DNA of 43,475 bases, from the NCBI GenBank assembly GCA_017428545.1, contig JAFRQR010000027.1, positions 1-43,475 of the forward strand, given 5' to 3'. The notes under the pieces were generated by a model, which saw only the letters and a list, made by a program, of their open reading frames with translations, was not told the origin of the DNA and did not search any database. Position numbers and translations under genes: made by a program. Within the stretch, counting starts at the first letter, position 1. Each line of letters opens with the position of its first letter. Shown piece by piece: positions 16,061-23,640 of this stretch. This DNA comes from Clostridiales bacterium (lineage in GTDB: Bacteria; Bacillota; Clostridia; Saccharofermentanales; Saccharofermentanaceae).

Positions 16061-16861
16061 GTGAGCATTTTTGCGATTGCAGATCTTCACCTCGGACTGT
16101 CGGTCGATAAGCCGATGGATGTTTTCGGCCCCGCCTGGACGGGTCATGTCGAGCGGCTCGAAAAGAACTGGCGCGAGAAGATCACTTCTTCGGATACCGT
16201 CCTGATCCCCGGTGACATTTCCTGGGGCATCTCGATGGAGGAAGCGCTCGCGGACCTTCAGTTCATCGATGGCCTTCCCGGTACGAAGATCCTCAGTAAA
16301 GGCAACCACGACTATTGGTGGGGCACGACGAAGAAGGTCGAGGATTTCATGGCGGCCAACGGCCTTACGACCTTAAAGATCCTGAAGAACAAGGGCTTTG
16401 TTGTCGAAAATACCCTGATCGCGGGAACCCGCGGCTGGATCCTTCCGGAAAACCCCGAAAGCAAAAAGGAAGACGAGAAGATCTATCTTCGCGAAGTCGG
16501 CCGGCTCGAAAGATCACTCGTCGACTCGATCCGCGCATTTGAAGAGGGAGAAGCCGAGGGCGAAGACACTGCTGCAAAAGCACTTTCCGAGGGCGAAAAT
16601 ACCGATGTAAAAGCACTATCCGCGGAAAGACCTGACATCAGCTCCGTCCGTAAAATCGCGATGCTGCACTATCCGCCGGTCTACGAGACCGGACGCGAGA
16701 ACGGTTTTACGAAAGTCCTCGAGCAGTATGGATTTGACCTGTGCCTCTACGGACATCTGCACGGAAGAGCCCATCAAAGTGCTTTTAACGGAGAGAAAAA
16801 CGGCGTCGAATACCGCCTGATCGCCGCAGATTACTTAAAATTCGATCCGGTCAAAGTGTAA
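16061..16861 (+). CDS. Calcineurin-like metallophosphoesterase
   Basis: 266 residues from GTG 16061, with AAAGGAG (16047-16053) 7 nt upstream. It has the two-metal phosphoesterase motifs in order: IADLHLGL (DxH), LIPGDISWG (GDxxW), GNHDYWWG (GNHD), MLHYPPVY and the final LYGHLHGRAH (GHxH). The subgroup with HVERLEKNWREKI and LPGTKILSKGNHDYWW is widespread in Clostridia and its substrate is not known. An acidic insert after about residue 160 holds two 11-residue repeats (GEDTAAKALSE and GENTDVKALSA), absent from the core fold. It is monocistronic by appearance. Confidence 0.85.
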   Translation: MSIFAIADLHLGLSVDKPMDVFGPAWTGHVERLEKNWREKITSSDTVLIPGDISWGISMEEALADLQFIDGLPGTKILSKGNHDYWWGTTKKVEDFMAANGLTTLKILKNKGFVVENTLIAGTRGWILPENPESKKEDEKIYLREVGRLERSLVDSIRAFEEGEAEGEDTAAKALSEGENTDVKALSAERPDISSVRKIAMLHYPPVYETGRENGFTKVLEQYGFDLCLYGHLHGRAHQSAFNGEKNGVEYRLIAADYLKFDPVKV

Positions 16862-16933
16862 AATACCAAAAAACGGCGACCTGAAAATTTTTTATAACGC
16901 CTGCGGCTGTAAGGAAAAACCCGATTTTTACAC

Positions 16934-16962
16934 TTGCAAGATTTTGCACCCTGTACTATAAT
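16934..16962 (+). promoter_or_regulatory. Promoter of the yicC-remA-gmk-rpoZ-glyQS operon
   Basis: TTGCAA (16934-16939), 17-bp spacer, TATAAT (16957-16962). The leader is about 70 nt. Confidence 0.85.
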
Positions 16963-16976
16963 TCTATGTACTAAAA

Positions 16977-17012
16977 ATGCGCCCTGCAGCACCTTTTGCC
17001 GCAGCAGCGCAT
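16977..17012 (+). other. Leader hairpin of yicC operon
   Basis: ATGCGC (16977-16982) pairs with GCGCAT (17007-17012), and CTGC (16984-16987) with GCAG (17001-17004). It lies at the very start of the predicted transcript and has no T tract, so it is probably a stabilising or regulatory leader stem. Confidence 0.45.
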
Positions 17013-17037
17013 ATCTTTACGAAACGGGGACTTTTTC

Positions 17038-17925
17038 ATGGCATTCAGCATGACGGGCTATGGCCGCGGAGAACAGACTTACACCACACGCCGCTACCTG
17101 GTAGAGATCAAATCGGTAAACAACCGTTTTTGCGATATTTCCGTACGCATGCCGAGAGGATATGCCGTGCTCGAAAACAAGATCCGTGAGAGGATCACCG
17201 AACGTCTCGTCCGCGGAAAGATCGACGTATTCGTAACGATCGAGGACGTAGGAGACGGAAACTCCACCGTTGAAATGAATTCCGGTCTGGCAAAAGCTTA
17301 TTCCGATGCGATCAAGACCATCGCCGAGCTTACCGGCCGTGAAGATACTACAGACGCATATCAGATCGCAAGGATCCCGGATGTACTTGTGGCAAGAGCC
17401 AACAGTCTGACACCGGAAGAGGCGGGCGCGGAACTTCTGCCTGTTCTGGATGCTGCGATTGAAGACATCATCAAGATGCGCGGGATCGAAGGCGAGAAGC
17501 TGGTCTCCGATCTGCTTGAAAAGGTCAATGCGTTTGAGAGCATGCATGCCGCAGTCAAACTTCGTGCCCCGCTGGTGCCGAAGGAATATAAAGAGCGCCT
17601 GATGGCCAGGATCGAAGATCTTCTGGAAGAAAAGGCGAATCTCGTTTATGACGAAACAAGACGTGAGGCGGAAGTGGCCGTCTTTGCAGATAAGTGCGCG
17701 ATCGACGAAGAACTCACCAGACTTACCAGTCACATGGCACAGCTCCGTGAGACTCTGAAGGGTACGGGCAGTATCGGCAAGCGCCTGGATTTCATCCTCC
17801 AGGAAATGAACCGTGAGGTCAACACGATCGGTTCGAAGGCAAACGACATCACGATCACGAATTATGTTTTGGATATGAAAACGGAGCTCGAAAAGATCCG
17901 TGAACAGATCCAGAATCTGGCATAA
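17038..17925 (+). CDS. yicC: YicC/YloC family endoribonuclease
   Basis: 295 residues from ATG 17038 (GGGGA at 17026-17030 upstream), giving the canonical MAFSMTGYGRGE N terminus; an in-frame ATG at 16996 falls inside the leader hairpin. YicC proteins are conserved endoribonucleases, linked in E. coli to degradation of the small RNA RyhB. Visible family marks are the N-terminal VEIKSVNNRFCDISVRMPR, the central EKxNAF segment and the C-terminal LDFILQEMNREVNTIGSKAND. It heads an operon whose order yicC-remA-gmk-rpoZ is also found in Bacillus (yloC-remA-gmk-rpoZ). Confidence 0.93.
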   Translation: MAFSMTGYGRGEQTYTTRRYLVEIKSVNNRFCDISVRMPRGYAVLENKIRERITERLVRGKIDVFVTIEDVGDGNSTVEMNSGLAKAYSDAIKTIAELTGREDTTDAYQIARIPDVLVARANSLTPEEAGAELLPVLDAAIEDIIKMRGIEGEKLVSDLLEKVNAFESMHAAVKLRAPLVPKEYKERLMARIEDLLEEKANLVYDETRREAEVAVFADKCAIDEELTRLTSHMAQLRETLKGTGSIGKRLDFILQEMNREVNTIGSKANDITITNYVLDMKTELEKIREQIQNLA

Positions 17926-17942
17926 AGAAGGAAGTAAAAACA

Positions 17943-18194
17943 ATGGCGTTTATTGATATCGGGTTCGGAAATATGGTTTCTAGCACGAGACTTGTTTGTG
18001 TGGCCGGGGCAGAGTCTGCACCGATCCGCCGCCTCGTACAGGATGCCAGAGACCGGGGCGCGCTCGTGGATTGTTCATCCGGCAAGAAGAGCAAAGCCGT
18101 CCTGGTTACGGACAGCGGTCACATCGTGCTGTCGGCGCTTGCGCCGGAAGAGATCTCCGGGATGCTTTCTGAAGCAGAAGGAGGCAAGAAATGA
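17943..18194 (+). CDS. remA: RemA-like DNA-binding regulator (DUF370)
   Basis: 83 residues. RemA in Bacillus activates extracellular matrix and osmoprotection genes by binding DNA as an oligomeric ring. Family motifs are IDIGFGNMVSSTRLV, AESAPIRRLVQDARDRGALVDCS and VLVTDSGHIVLSAL. It lies 17 nt after yicC with AAGGAAG as ribosome site. Its stop codon overlaps the gmk start (ATGA). Its targets in this organism are unknown. Confidence 0.92.
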   Translation: MAFIDIGFGNMVSSTRLVCVAGAESAPIRRLVQDARDRGALVDCSSGKKSKAVLVTDSGHIVLSALAPEEISGMLSEAEGGKK

Positions 18195-18796
18195 GTAACG
18201 GTCTGATCGTTTCGATATCAGGTCCTTCCGGAGTCGGAAAGGGCACCGTGATCGCCAAGCTCCGCGAGATGATCCCTGCATTCGGGCAGTCCATCTCCGC
18301 GACTTCCAGAGCTCCGCGAGGCGCAGAGAAGGACGGCGTTGAGTATTACTTCAAAACAAAAGAAGAATTCGAGGCATTGATCGCCGAAGGCGAGATCATC
18401 GAATATGACGTATATGTCGGCAACTATTACGGCACGCCGCTGACACCGCTTATCACGATGTCCGGAAAAGGACAGGATGTCCTTTTGGATCTGACCGTTG
18501 CCGGGTCCCTGGCACTGAAGGAAAAGTTCGACGAAACCGTAACGATCTTCCTTCTTCCGCCGACGCTGAAAGAACTGCGAAGCCGCCTGACCGGTCGTGG
18601 CACCGAGACGGAGGAATTAGTAGATAAGAGAATGGCACAGGCCAAAACCGAGATCGCCTCTGCACCGAAGTTTGACTATGTCGTTACCAACGATGATGTC
18701 GACAGAGCCGCAGAAGAGATCGCCGCCATTGTCGAAGCCGAGCATGCTCGGTACGTAAGAAGAAGCAAAGAAGTGGATACACTTCTTGCCGAGTGA
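18191..18796 (+). CDS. gmk: Guanylate kinase
   Basis: 201 residues, typical length. It catalyses GMP + ATP to GDP + ADP in the cytosol. The P-loop GPSGVGKGT is at residues 11-19; the GMP-binding region follows with SATSRAPRGAEKDGVEYYF and the lid and base-binding residues in YYGTPLTPL and FLLPPTLKELRSRLTGRGTE. AAGGAGG (18178-18184) lies 6 nt before the ATG, inside remA. It is third in the yicC operon. Confidence 0.96.
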   Translation: MSNGLIVSISGPSGVGKGTVIAKLREMIPAFGQSISATSRAPRGAEKDGVEYYFKTKEEFEALIAEGEIIEYDVYVGNYYGTPLTPLITMSGKGQDVLLDLTVAGSLALKEKFDETVTIFLLPPTLKELRSRLTGRGTETEELVDKRMAQAKTEIASAPKFDYVVTNDDVDRAAEEIAAIVEAEHARYVRRSKEVDTLLAE

Positions 18797-18824
18797 TAGG
18801 AAAAACTAAAGGGAGGAATTGAAA

Positions 18825-19271
18825 ATGTTAGTAGATCCGTCAGTTGAAGAATTGTTACCAAAGGCCGAATGCCGCTACTCACTGTGCATGCTGGTCGCAA
18901 AGCGCGCCCGTCAGCTCGTTGATGGTGCCCAGCCGATGGTCGATGATCCGACTCCGAGCTATGTCACCCTTGCCTGCAAGGAAGTTGCCGCAGATAAGGT
19001 CGTTGGTGTAGAAGGACAGCACACCCCGTACGTTCCGCTTCGTCCGGAGATCGAGGAAGCCCGCCGCCTGGCAAAAGAGGCTGCCGAGAATCAGGCCCGT
19101 CTCGAAGCTGAAGGTGTTGACGGAGAGAATGCCGAGGAAGCAGCTCCTGCCGCCGCAGCCGAGACTGAAGCAAAAGAAGAGACAGTGGAAAGCTTCGTAG
19201 AAGAAGTTTCCGAATTCGAGGAGATCGTAGAAACAGACGATTCCGATGACGCGGAAGAGGAGGAATCCTGA
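18825..19271 (+). CDS. rpoZ: RNA polymerase omega subunit with acidic C-terminal extension
   Basis: 148 residues from ATG 18825, with GGGAGG (18811-18816) 8 nt upstream; a TTG at 18819 is too close to that site. Omega helps fold and assemble the beta-prime subunit. The core (about residues 1-75) shows [15 protein letters not shown] and the conserved downstream helix [14 protein letters not shown]. Most omega proteins end near there. Here a tail of about 70 residues follows, almost only E, A, D, S and V ([16 protein letters not shown] and so on), probably disordered. The last base of its stop codon is shared with the glyQS start. Confidence 0.88.
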   Translation: MLVDPSVEELLPKAECRYSLCMLVAKRARQLVDGAQPMVDDPTPSYVTLACKEVAADKVVGVEGQHTPYVPLRPEIEEARRLAKEAAENQARLEAEGVDGENAEEAAPAAAAETEAKEETVESFVEEVSEFEEIVETDDSDDAEEEES

Positions 19272-20704
19272 TGCCCGTTAAGAAATCAATGGAAAAGATC
19301 GTAGCCCTTGCGAAAACCAGAGGTTTCGTATATCCGGGTTCCGATATCTACGGTGGTCTGGCAAACGCATGGGACTTCGGTCCTCTGGGTGTCCAGCTCA
19401 AGAATAACGTAAAAGCGGCATGGTGGAAGAAGTTCGTTCAGGAGAGCCCGTATAACGTCGGCGTCGACTGCGCGATCCTCATGAACCCGCAGGTATGGGT
19501 AGCTTCCGGTCACGTCGGCGGTTTCTCTGATCCGCTTATTGACTGTAAGCAGTGCAAGGCACGTGCCCGTGCCGATAAACTGGTCGAAGATTATAACGCC
19601 GAGAACGGCATCACCGATGTTGTTGTCGAGGGTATGAACGACGAAGAACTCGTTGCTTATATCAAGGAAAAGAACATCCCGTGCCCGACGTGCGGCGGCC
19701 ATAACTTCACCGATGTCAGAAAATTCAACCTGATGTTCAAGACATTCATGGGTGTTACGGAAGATAGCAAGAGTGAAGTATATCTCCGTCCGGAGACCGC
19801 TCAGGGTATCTTCGTAAACTTCCTGAACGTCCAGCGCTCTGCAAGAAAAAAGATCCCGTTCGGTATCTGCCAGATCGGTAAGAGCTTCAGAAACGAGATC
19901 ACACCGGGTAACTTCATCTTCAGAACACGTGAGTTCGAGCAGATGGAACTCGAGTTCTTCTGCGAGCCCGGAACTGACCTCGAATGGTTCAAGTACTGGA
20001 AAGAGTACTGCTACAACTGGCTTACAGGTCTCGGCCTGAAGGAAGATGAGCTCAGAACAAGAGATCACGATCCGAAGGAACTGGCTTTCTATTCCAATGC
20101 GACCACAGACTTCGAGTTCTGGTTCCCCTTCAAGGAAGAAGGCGAATGGGGCGAACTGTGGGGCGTTGCCGACAGAACCGACTATGACCTTAAGCAGCAC
20201 ATGGAATTCTCTAAGCAGGATCTGTCCTACTTCGATCCGGCGAAGAACGAGAAGTATGTACCGTACGTTATCGAGCCGTCGCTCGGTGCTGACCGTGTCA
20301 CTCTCGCATTCCTCTGCTCCGCGTATGACGAAGAAAAGATCGTCGACGGCGACAAAGAGGATGTTCGTACAGTTATGCACTTCCATCCGTTCCTTGCTCC
20401 GATCAAGATCGGTATCCTCCCGCTGTCTGCAAAACTCAGTGAGAAAGCCGAGCCGATCTTCAGTGAGCTTTCTAAGAAGTATATGTGCGAATTCGATGAC
20501 AGACAGTCCATCGGTAAGCGCTATAGAAGACAGGACGAGATCGGAACTCCGTACTGCGTCGTTTATGACTTCGATTCCGAAGAAGATAACTGCGTAACGA
20601 TCCGTGAGCGTGACTCCATGAAGAATGTCGAGTACGAGCCGGGCAACATCCGTTTCCCGATCGATAAGCTCGGAGAGTTCTTCGAAGGCAAATTCGACTT
20701 CTGA
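19271..20704 (+). CDS. glyQS: Glycyl-tRNA synthetase, single-chain (alpha2) type
   Basis: 477 residues. This class II synthetase of the archaeal/eukaryotic-like homodimeric type charges tRNA-Gly. It starts [25 protein letters not shown]. The zinc-like insertion has CKQC and CPTC pairs (about residues 97 and 138). Motif 2 lies in [26 protein letters not shown], motif 3 in [15 protein letters not shown]. The C-terminal anticodon-binding domain ends the protein ([18 protein letters not shown]). GAGGAGG in the rpoZ tail serves as ribosome site; stop and start overlap by 1 nt. No T-box leader is seen because the gene is internal to the operon. Confidence 0.96.
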   Translation: MPVKKSMEKIVALAKTRGFVYPGSDIYGGLANAWDFGPLGVQLKNNVKAAWWKKFVQESPYNVGVDCAILMNPQVWVASGHVGGFSDPLIDCKQCKARARADKLVEDYNAENGITDVVVEGMNDEELVAYIKEKNIPCPTCGGHNFTDVRKFNLMFKTFMGVTEDSKSEVYLRPETAQGIFVNFLNVQRSARKKIPFGICQIGKSFRNEITPGNFIFRTREFEQMELEFFCEPGTDLEWFKYWKEYCYNWLTGLGLKEDELRTRDHDPKELAFYSNATTDFEFWFPFKEEGEWGELWGVADRTDYDLKQHMEFSKQDLSYFDPAKNEKYVPYVIEPSLGADRVTLAFLCSAYDEEKIVDGDKEDVRTVMHFHPFLAPIKIGILPLSAKLSEKAEPIFSELSKKYMCEFDDRQSIGKRYRRQDEIGTPYCVVYDFDSEEDNCVTIRERDSMKNVEYEPGNIRFPIDKLGEFFEGKFDF

Positions 20705-20709
20705 TTCGA

Positions 20710-20732
20710 AAGTCAGATAAGTGATCTGACTT
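20710..20732. other. Perfect hairpin after glyQS
   Basis: AAGTCAGAT (20710-20718) and ATCTGACTT (20724-20732) form a 9-bp stem with a 5-nt loop, 6 bp after the stop codon. No T tract follows. It may be a processing or pausing site; the ATCTGAC arm is also found in the 61-bp repeats at 15832. Confidence 0.55.
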
Positions 20733-20746
20733 CTGATCAGGAAGCG

Positions 20747-20767
20747 ACGGGAATGTCCGGTTCCCGT
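20747..20767. other. Second hairpin between glyQS and ppdK
   Basis: ACGGGAA (20747-20753) and TTCCCGT (20761-20767), loop TGTCCGG. No T tract directly after. In addition TGTCCG (20754-20759) can pair with CGGACA (20778-20783), an alternative fold. Confidence 0.45.
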
Positions 20768-20801
20768 AATCAAAAATCGGACAGAATAATGTGATTTTTA
20801 G

Positions 20802-20832
20802 GTGCTTTTCGAGGCTCCCTCTTGAAAAGCAC
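20802..20832. repeat. Inverted pair of the AAAAGCAC octamer
   Basis: GTGCTTTTC (20802-20810) and GAAAAGCAC (20824-20832) are perfectly complementary; inside them GAGG pairs with CCTC with a 2-nt bulge. An A run rather than a T run follows on the + strand. It overlaps a weak TTGAAA...TATGAA promoter candidate for ppdK (20822-20851). Confidence 0.7.
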
Positions 20833-20882
20833 TGAAAAAATAGAGTATGAAGTAAGTAATATTATGAAAGGCGGGCTAAACA

Positions 20883-23510
20883 ATGACTAAATATGTTTAC
20901 TTGTTTTCTGAGGGCAACGGCAACATGCGTGAGCTCCTCGGCGGTAAGGGCGCAAACCTTGCTGAGATGACCAACCTCGGACTTCCTGTTCCGCAGGGTT
21001 TTACGATCACCACAGAGGCTTGTACCAAGTATTATGAAGACGGACGTCAGATCAATGACGAGATCTTCGCACAGATCCTTGAGTATATCGGAAAGATGGA
21101 GGAGATCACCGGTAAGAAGTTCGGTGACCTGGAGAACCCGCTTCTCGTTTCTGTCCGTTCCGGTGCGAGAGCTTCCATGCCGGGTATGATGGATACCATC
21201 TTAAACCTCGGACTTAATGAGGAAGTTGTTAATGTAATCGCAGAAAAGTCCAATAACCCGCGCTGGGCTTGGGACTGCTACAGAAGATTCATCCAGATGT
21301 ACTCCGACGTTGTTATGGAAGTCGGTAAGAAGTACTTCGAAGAACTCATTGATAAGATGAAGGCAGAAAAGGGCGTTAAGCAGGACGTTGAACTGACTGC
21401 AGACGACCTTAAGGAACTCGCTAATCAGTTCAAGGCTGAGTACAAATCCAAGATCGGTTCCGACTTCCCGACAGATCCGAAGGAACAGCTCATGGGCGCG
21501 ATCAAAGCCGTATTCCGTTCCTGGGACAACCCGCGTGCCAACGTTTACCGTCGTGACAACGATATTCCGTATTCCTGGGGTACAGCTGTTAACGTACAGT
21601 CCATGGCTTTTGGTAACATGGGTGACGATTGCGGTACCGGTGTTGCTTTCACACGTGACCCGGCAACAGGTAACAAGGGCCTCTTCGGTGAGTTCCTGAC
21701 AAACGCTCAGGGCGAGGACGTTGTTGCAGGCGTTCGTACTCCGATGAAGATCGCCGAGATGCAGGAGAAGTTCCCGGAGGCATTCAAGCAGTTCACTGAA
21801 GTATGCTCCATTCTCGAAAAGCACTACCGCGACATGCAGGATATGGAGTTCACGGTTGAGCACGGTAAGCTCTACATGCTCCAGACAAGAAACGGTAAGA
21901 GAACCGCTCAGGCTGCTCTGAAGATCGCATGCGACCTCGTTGACGAGGGCATGAGAACAGAAGCTGAGGCTGTTGCGATGATCGATCCGCGTAACCTCGA
22001 TACACTCCTTCACCCGCAGTTCGATGCAAAAGCACTGAAGGACGCAACTCCGATCGCTCAGGCTCTGGGTGCTTCCCCGGGTGCTGCATGCGGCCAGATC
22101 GTATTTACGGCTGAAGATGCAAAGGCTTGGAAGGCAGAAGGAAAGAAAGTTGTTCTCGTACGTCTCGAGACCTCTCCGGAGGACATCGAAGGAATGAAGG
22201 CTTCCCAGGGTATCCTCACCGTCCGTGGTGGTATGACATCCCACGCTGCCGTAGTTGCACGTGGTATGGGTACATGCTGCGTATCTGGCTGCTCCGATAT
22301 CAACATGGATGAAGCAAACAAGAAGTTCACTCTTGCCGGTAAGGAATATCACGAAGGTGATGAGATCTCCATCGACGGTTCCACAGGTAAGATCTATGAC
22401 GGCATCATCCCGACAGTAGATGCTACTATCGCAGGTGAGTTCGGCCGCATCATGGCTTGGGCGGATAAGTACAGAAGACTTAAGGTAAGAACTAATGCTG
22501 ATACACCTAAGGATGCGAAGAAGGCACGTGAGCTCGGCGCTGAGGGTATCGGTCTCTGCCGTACTGAGCACATGTTCTTCGGTGACGGAAGAATCGACGC
22601 TTTCCGTGAGATGATCTGCTCCGAGACAGTAGAAGAGAGAGAAGAAGCTCTTGAGAAGATCCTGCCGATGCAGCAGTCTGACTTCGAAGCTCTCTACGAG
22701 GCACTCGAAGGCTATCCGGTAACAATCCGTTTCCTGGATCCGCCGCTCCACGAGTTCGTACCTACAGAAGAAGCTGATATCAAGAAACTCGCTGATAAGA
22801 AGGGCAAGACAGTTGAGGCCATCAAGGCTATGATCGACTCCCTCCACGAGTTCAACCCGATGATGGGTCACCGTGGATGCCGTCTGGCAGTTACCTATCC
22901 TGAAATCGCAAAGATGCAGACTAAGGCTGTCATCCGTGCGGCTCTGAACGTGAAGAAGAATCATCCGGATTGGAACATCGAGCCGGAGATCATGATCCCG
23001 CTCATCGGCGACATCAAGGAGCTCAAGGTCGTGAAGAACATCGTTGTGGAGACAGCTGATGCTGAGATCGCTGCAGCAGGTTCTGACCTCAAGTACGAAG
23101 TAGGTACCATGATCGAGATCCCGCGTGCTGCTCTTACAGCTGACGAGATCGCAAAAGAAGCTGCATTCTTCTGCTTCGGTACCAACGACCTGACACAGAT
23201 GACATTCGGCTTCTCGCGTGACGATGCCGGCAAGTTCCTCGAGGCTTACTACGAGTCCAAGATCTTCGAGTCTGACCCGTTCGCACGTCTCGACCAGAAC
23301 GGCGTAGGTAAGCTTATGAAGATGGCCATCGATCTCGGTAAGCCGGTCAACCCGAACCTGCACATCGGTATCTGCGGTGAGCACGGCGGTGACCCGACGT
23401 CCGTAGAGTTCTGCCACAAGATCGGCCTGGATTATGTATCCTGCTCGCCGTTCCGTGTACCGATCGCTCGTCTCGCGGCTGCACAGGCTGCCATTGCTGA
23501 GCAGAAGTAA
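20883..23510 (+). CDS. ppdK: Pyruvate, phosphate dikinase
   Basis: 875 residues, the normal length. It interconverts pyruvate + ATP + phosphate with PEP + AMP + pyrophosphate and in anaerobes serves gluconeogenesis or PPi-based glycolysis. The N-terminal ATP-grasp part has GGKGANLAEMTNLGLPVPQGFTI and VSVRSGARASMPGMMDTILNLG. The phosphohistidine sits in the swivelling-domain motif GGMTSHAAVVARGMGT. The C-terminal PEP/pyruvate barrel shows GLCRTEHMFF, CFGTNDLTQMTFG and the catalytic ICGEHGGDP. AAAGGCGGG (20867-20875) is 7 nt before the ATG. It is a single-gene unit with a strong terminator. Codon use is very biased to preferred codons, as expected for high expression. Confidence 0.97.
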   Translation: MTKYVYLFSEGNGNMRELLGGKGANLAEMTNLGLPVPQGFTITTEACTKYYEDGRQINDEIFAQILEYIGKMEEITGKKFGDLENPLLVSVRSGARASMPGMMDTILNLGLNEEVVNVIAEKSNNPRWAWDCYRRFIQMYSDVVMEVGKKYFEELIDKMKAEKGVKQDVELTADDLKELANQFKAEYKSKIGSDFPTDPKEQLMGAIKAVFRSWDNPRANVYRRDNDIPYSWGTAVNVQSMAFGNMGDDCGTGVAFTRDPATGNKGLFGEFLTNAQGEDVVAGVRTPMKIAEMQEKFPEAFKQFTEVCSILEKHYRDMQDMEFTVEHGKLYMLQTRNGKRTAQAALKIACDLVDEGMRTEAEAVAMIDPRNLDTLLHPQFDAKALKDATPIAQALGASPGAACGQIVFTAEDAKAWKAEGKKVVLVRLETSPEDIEGMKASQGILTVRGGMTSHAAVVARGMGTCCVSGCSDINMDEANKKFTLAGKEYHEGDEISIDGSTGKIYDGIIPTVDATIAGEFGRIMAWADKYRRLKVRTNADTPKDAKKARELGAEGIGLCRTEHMFFGDGRIDAFREMICSETVEEREEALEKILPMQQSDFEALYEALEGYPVTIRFLDPPLHEFVPTEEADIKKLADKKGKTVEAIKAMIDSLHEFNPMMGHRGCRLAVTYPEIAKMQTKAVIRAALNVKKNHPDWNIEPEIMIPLIGDIKELKVVKNIVVETADAEIAAAGSDLKYEVGTMIEIPRAALTADEIAKEAAFFCFGTNDLTQMTFGFSRDDAGKFLEAYYESKIFESDPFARLDQNGVGKLMKMAIDLGKPVNPNLHIGICGEHGGDPTSVEFCHKIGLDYVSCSPFRVPIARLAAAQAAIAEQK

Positions 23511-23539
23511 TTCGGAAAGCTGGTTAACGAATCAAAAGG

Positions 23540-23570
23540 AAAGCCGGAGCAGAAATGCTCCGGCTTTTTT
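23540..23570 (+). terminator. Terminator of ppdK
   Basis: AAAGCCGGAGCA (23540-23551), loop GAAA, TGCTCCGGCTTT (23556-23567) and further Ts: a perfect 12-bp stem. Confidence 0.96.
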
Positions 23571-23588
23571 ATTTGCGTCCTTCCGATA

Positions 23589-23597
23589 TGCTATAAT
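23589..23597 (+). promoter_or_regulatory. Extended -10 promoter before zinc-ribbon gene
   Basis: TG, one base, TATAAT (TATAAT at 23592-23597). No good -35 box is seen at the right distance. Confidence 0.6.
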
Positions 23598-23640
23598 CGT
23601 TTCTAAGGTTAGGTTATGTGGCTTTTGAGGGTATTGGGTT

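Noticed and set aside
19100..19271. T-box leader before glyQS
   Set aside because: glyQS starts inside the rpoZ stop codon, so there is no leader; none is seen before yicC either.
20802..20832. Rho-independent terminator of glyQS
   Set aside because: The stem is followed by A residues, not T residues, on the transcribed strand.
21201..23417. Long open frame of about 740 codons on the minus strand opposite ppdK, and similar ones opposite glyQS (19286-20773) and the amidohydrolase (10347-11723)
   Set aside because: They mirror strongly expressed + strand genes with biased codons, have no ribosome sites and encode compositionally odd products; they are shadows.
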